From a virus, in the IMG/VR virus record IMGVR_UViG_3300025646_000099, positions 1-41,775 of that record: 41,775 bases of DNA, one strand, 5' to 3'. Positions 41,125 to 41,775 of this stretch are shown here, piece after piece; position 1 is the first letter of the stretch; each line of letters opens with the position of its first letter. The notes beneath the pieces were generated by a model. That model saw only the letters and a list, made by a program, of their open reading frames with translations, was not told the origin of the DNA and ran no database searches. The translations under genes and the position numbers were made by a program.

Positions 41125-41436
41125 TGGTGTGTGGTGATCTCGACTCTTCTAATATACATGATTTTGAACCCTGTGCTCATTTATTGTGACACTAATACTT
41201 TTGGCACAAGGTGTATAAATAAAGCAGTTATTTGTTCCGTATGGTGTCAATAACTATCAGGTGAGTTTCTTATATTGAACCCTCCTATATGGATCAAGGG
41301 TCAATCACAAACTCCCACAAAGGTAGTTAACACTTAGGAAAGACAAGTAGCAGACAACTAAAGACTTAAGGGTTGCCAGAGAGTTATAAAAACTCACCCT
41401 ATTACTGGTTTTTTTAGTGTCTGCTACTATTAGGTT
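41125..41436. other. Intergenic region with interlocking inverted repeats
   Basis: 312 bases without a credible gene. Element A: GAGTTT (41263-41268) with AAACTC (41309-41314), enclosing ACCCT (41279-41283) with AGGGT (41297-41301). Element B: GTAGCAGACA (41347-41356), one bulge and CTAAA, with TTTAG and TGTCTGCTAC (41413-41427), enclosing AGGGT (41369-41373) with ACCCT (41396-41400) and GAGTT with AACTC. A and B can also pair with each other: GGTGAGTTT (41260-41268) with AAACTCACC (41390-41398). Candidate regulatory RNA on either strand. Confidence 0.55.
41214..41221 (+). promoter_or_regulatory. Forward-strand late promoter box TATAAATA
   Basis: A perfect TATAAATA on the plus strand, opposite to all genes. 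No plus-strand gene follows, but the structured elements at 41260-41430 begin about 40 bases downstream, so it may drive an antisense or non-coding transcript. Confidence 0.4.
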
Positions 41437-41610
41437 TTACCAACGATCGGGTGTACTTAAGTCCTCAACGTAAGCATCACACTTCTCTGCAGGTTCCAAT
41501 TTGAAGAGTTTCTCCCAGTCAATTTGATGTGGGTCGAAGTCAGGAAACGCCGAAATGTCAAGGGTGATGCGATAACGAACCTTCTGTGCCTGTGAATACG
41601 CAACTGACAT
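41437..41610 (-). CDS. Small hypothetical protein, 57 aa
   Basis: The sequence starts MSVAYSQAQKVRYRITLDIS and continues AFPDFDPHQIDWEKLFKLEP, then AEKCDAYVEDLSTPDRW. CGGAGAG stands about 5 bases before the ATG, a good ribosome site and the best in this small-gene cluster. A sigma70-type promoter (41637-41665) and a late box (41678-41684) lie upstream. A strand-then-helix design (KVRYRITLDIS, then DPHQIDWEKLF) suggests a small soluble regulator or binding protein. Function unknown. Confidence 0.75.
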   Translation of the reverse strand: MSVAYSQAQKVRYRITLDISAFPDFDPHQIDWEKLFKLEPAEKCDAYVEDLSTPDRW

Positions 41611-41636
41611 AAGTGCTCTCCGATGTGTATGTGAAT

Positions 41637-41665
41637 ACTATAAGATACTGAGAGGAAACTGTCAA
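41637..41665 (-). promoter_or_regulatory. Sigma70-type early promoter
   Basis: The reverse strand has a perfect TTGACA (41660-41665), an exact 17-base spacer and TATAGT (41637-41642), one base off consensus. Predicted transcription would start near 41630, about 20 bases before the 57-aa ATG. It probably drives the small-gene cluster early. Confidence 0.75.
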
Positions 41666-41677
41666 TGGGGTTGTGGG

Positions 41678-41684
41678 TATTTAT
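41678..41684 (-). promoter_or_regulatory. Late promoter box ATAAATA
   Basis: GATAAATA on the reverse strand, 67 bases before the 57-aa gene and upstream of the sigma70-type promoter. If used, the cluster would be expressed both early and late. The rest of 41685-41775 shows no gene. Confidence 0.4.
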
Positions 41685-41775
41685 CAGTGGTCCTTATAGT
41701 TTCTGGGAGATGTGTAGGGGTTTTATGATCTTCGGGGTCTTGACATTTTCTCGGAGTTCTGATAGACTGACGCCT

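Noticed and set aside
40789-41253. Plus-strand 154-codon frame across the small-gene cluster
   Set aside because: It is antisense to the 102-aa gene and crosses the intergenic region; no ribosome site, no familiar domain, and composition unlike the neighbours.
41252-41257. Minus-strand TTGACA before the 102-aa gene
   Set aside because: No acceptable -10 element follows at 15-19 bases.
41740-41768. Plus-strand TTGACA with a 17-base spacer and TAGACT
   Set aside because: The -10 matches only 4 of 6 bases, the site points off the window and no plus-strand gene is visible.
1-41775. tRNA genes, CRISPR arrays, insertion sequences, integrase or attachment sites, photosynthesis-type auxiliary genes
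   Set aside because: I looked on both strands and saw none; the tandem repeats are coding collagen-type repeats and not CRISPR, and the element at 41346-41428 does not fit a cloverleaf.

Overview
The window is the structural (late) gene block of a T4-like contractile-tailed phage, most likely a marine cyanophage of the Prochlorococcus/Synechococcus myovirus group (Kyanoviridae-like). The evidence is the colinear T4 order gp25-gp6-gp7-gp8 ... gp13-gp14-gp15-gp16, T4-type ATAAATA late promoter boxes, AT-rich DNA, and several tiny proteins of a kind familiar from cyanomyoviruses. Host assignment is inference. Every gene I can support is on the minus strand, so transcription runs from high to low coordinates.

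Layout in direction of transcription. (1) 41.78-39.25 kb: very small genes (57, 102, 60, 49, 84, 42, 52 and 63 aa), GC-richer than the rest, with a good sigma70-type promoter at the head. Two structured non-coding stretches lie here: 41.26-41.43 kb, with interlocking inverted repeats and a forward-strand ATAAATA box, and 39.64-39.87 kb, with iteron-like heptamers, G/C homopolymers and hairpins. (2) 39.2-38.1 kb: a sigma70-type promoter, a GT-A-like glycosyltransferase, a 48-aa protein and a 46-aa highly basic protein, closed by an intrinsic terminator. (3) 38.1-34.8 kb: two unknown proteins, then gp25 and gp6 of the baseplate wedge. (4) 34.8-22.3 kb: one 4181-aa gene. Its N-terminus carries the conserved part of T4 gp7, followed by thousands of residues of repeated beta-type modules. 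(5) 22.3-12.8 kb: gp8, a 1778-aa DUF4815-type virion protein and an 834-aa virion protein. These fill the T4 9-to-wac interval, but no gp9, 10, 11, 12 or wac homologue is recognisable. (6) 12.85-8.73 kb: two small proteins, neck proteins gp13 and gp14, tail terminator gp15 and small terminase gp16. (7) 8.7-0 kb: a fibre cassette in the place where T4 has gene 17. It holds two small proteins, a 604-aa repeat fibre, a small coiled-coil protein, a 527-aa beta-helix-like fibre, a 109-aa protein, a 940-aa collagen-like fibre, a 130-aa protein and a glycine-rich protein cut by the window edge. The large terminase is not in the window.

How it works together: gp25, gp6, gp7-like and gp8 build the baseplate wedge. 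The 1778- and 834-aa proteins probably decorate the baseplate rim or tail fibres. gp13, gp14 and gp15 join head to tail, and gp16 works with an off-window gp17 in packaging. The left cassette probably supplies receptor-binding fibres. The most striking feature is combinatorial: the same few small modules recur in gp7-like, gp8, gp14, gp15, the 527-, 834- and 1778-aa proteins. They have been inserted into conserved T4 core proteins, as if the virion were decorated from one shared domain pool.
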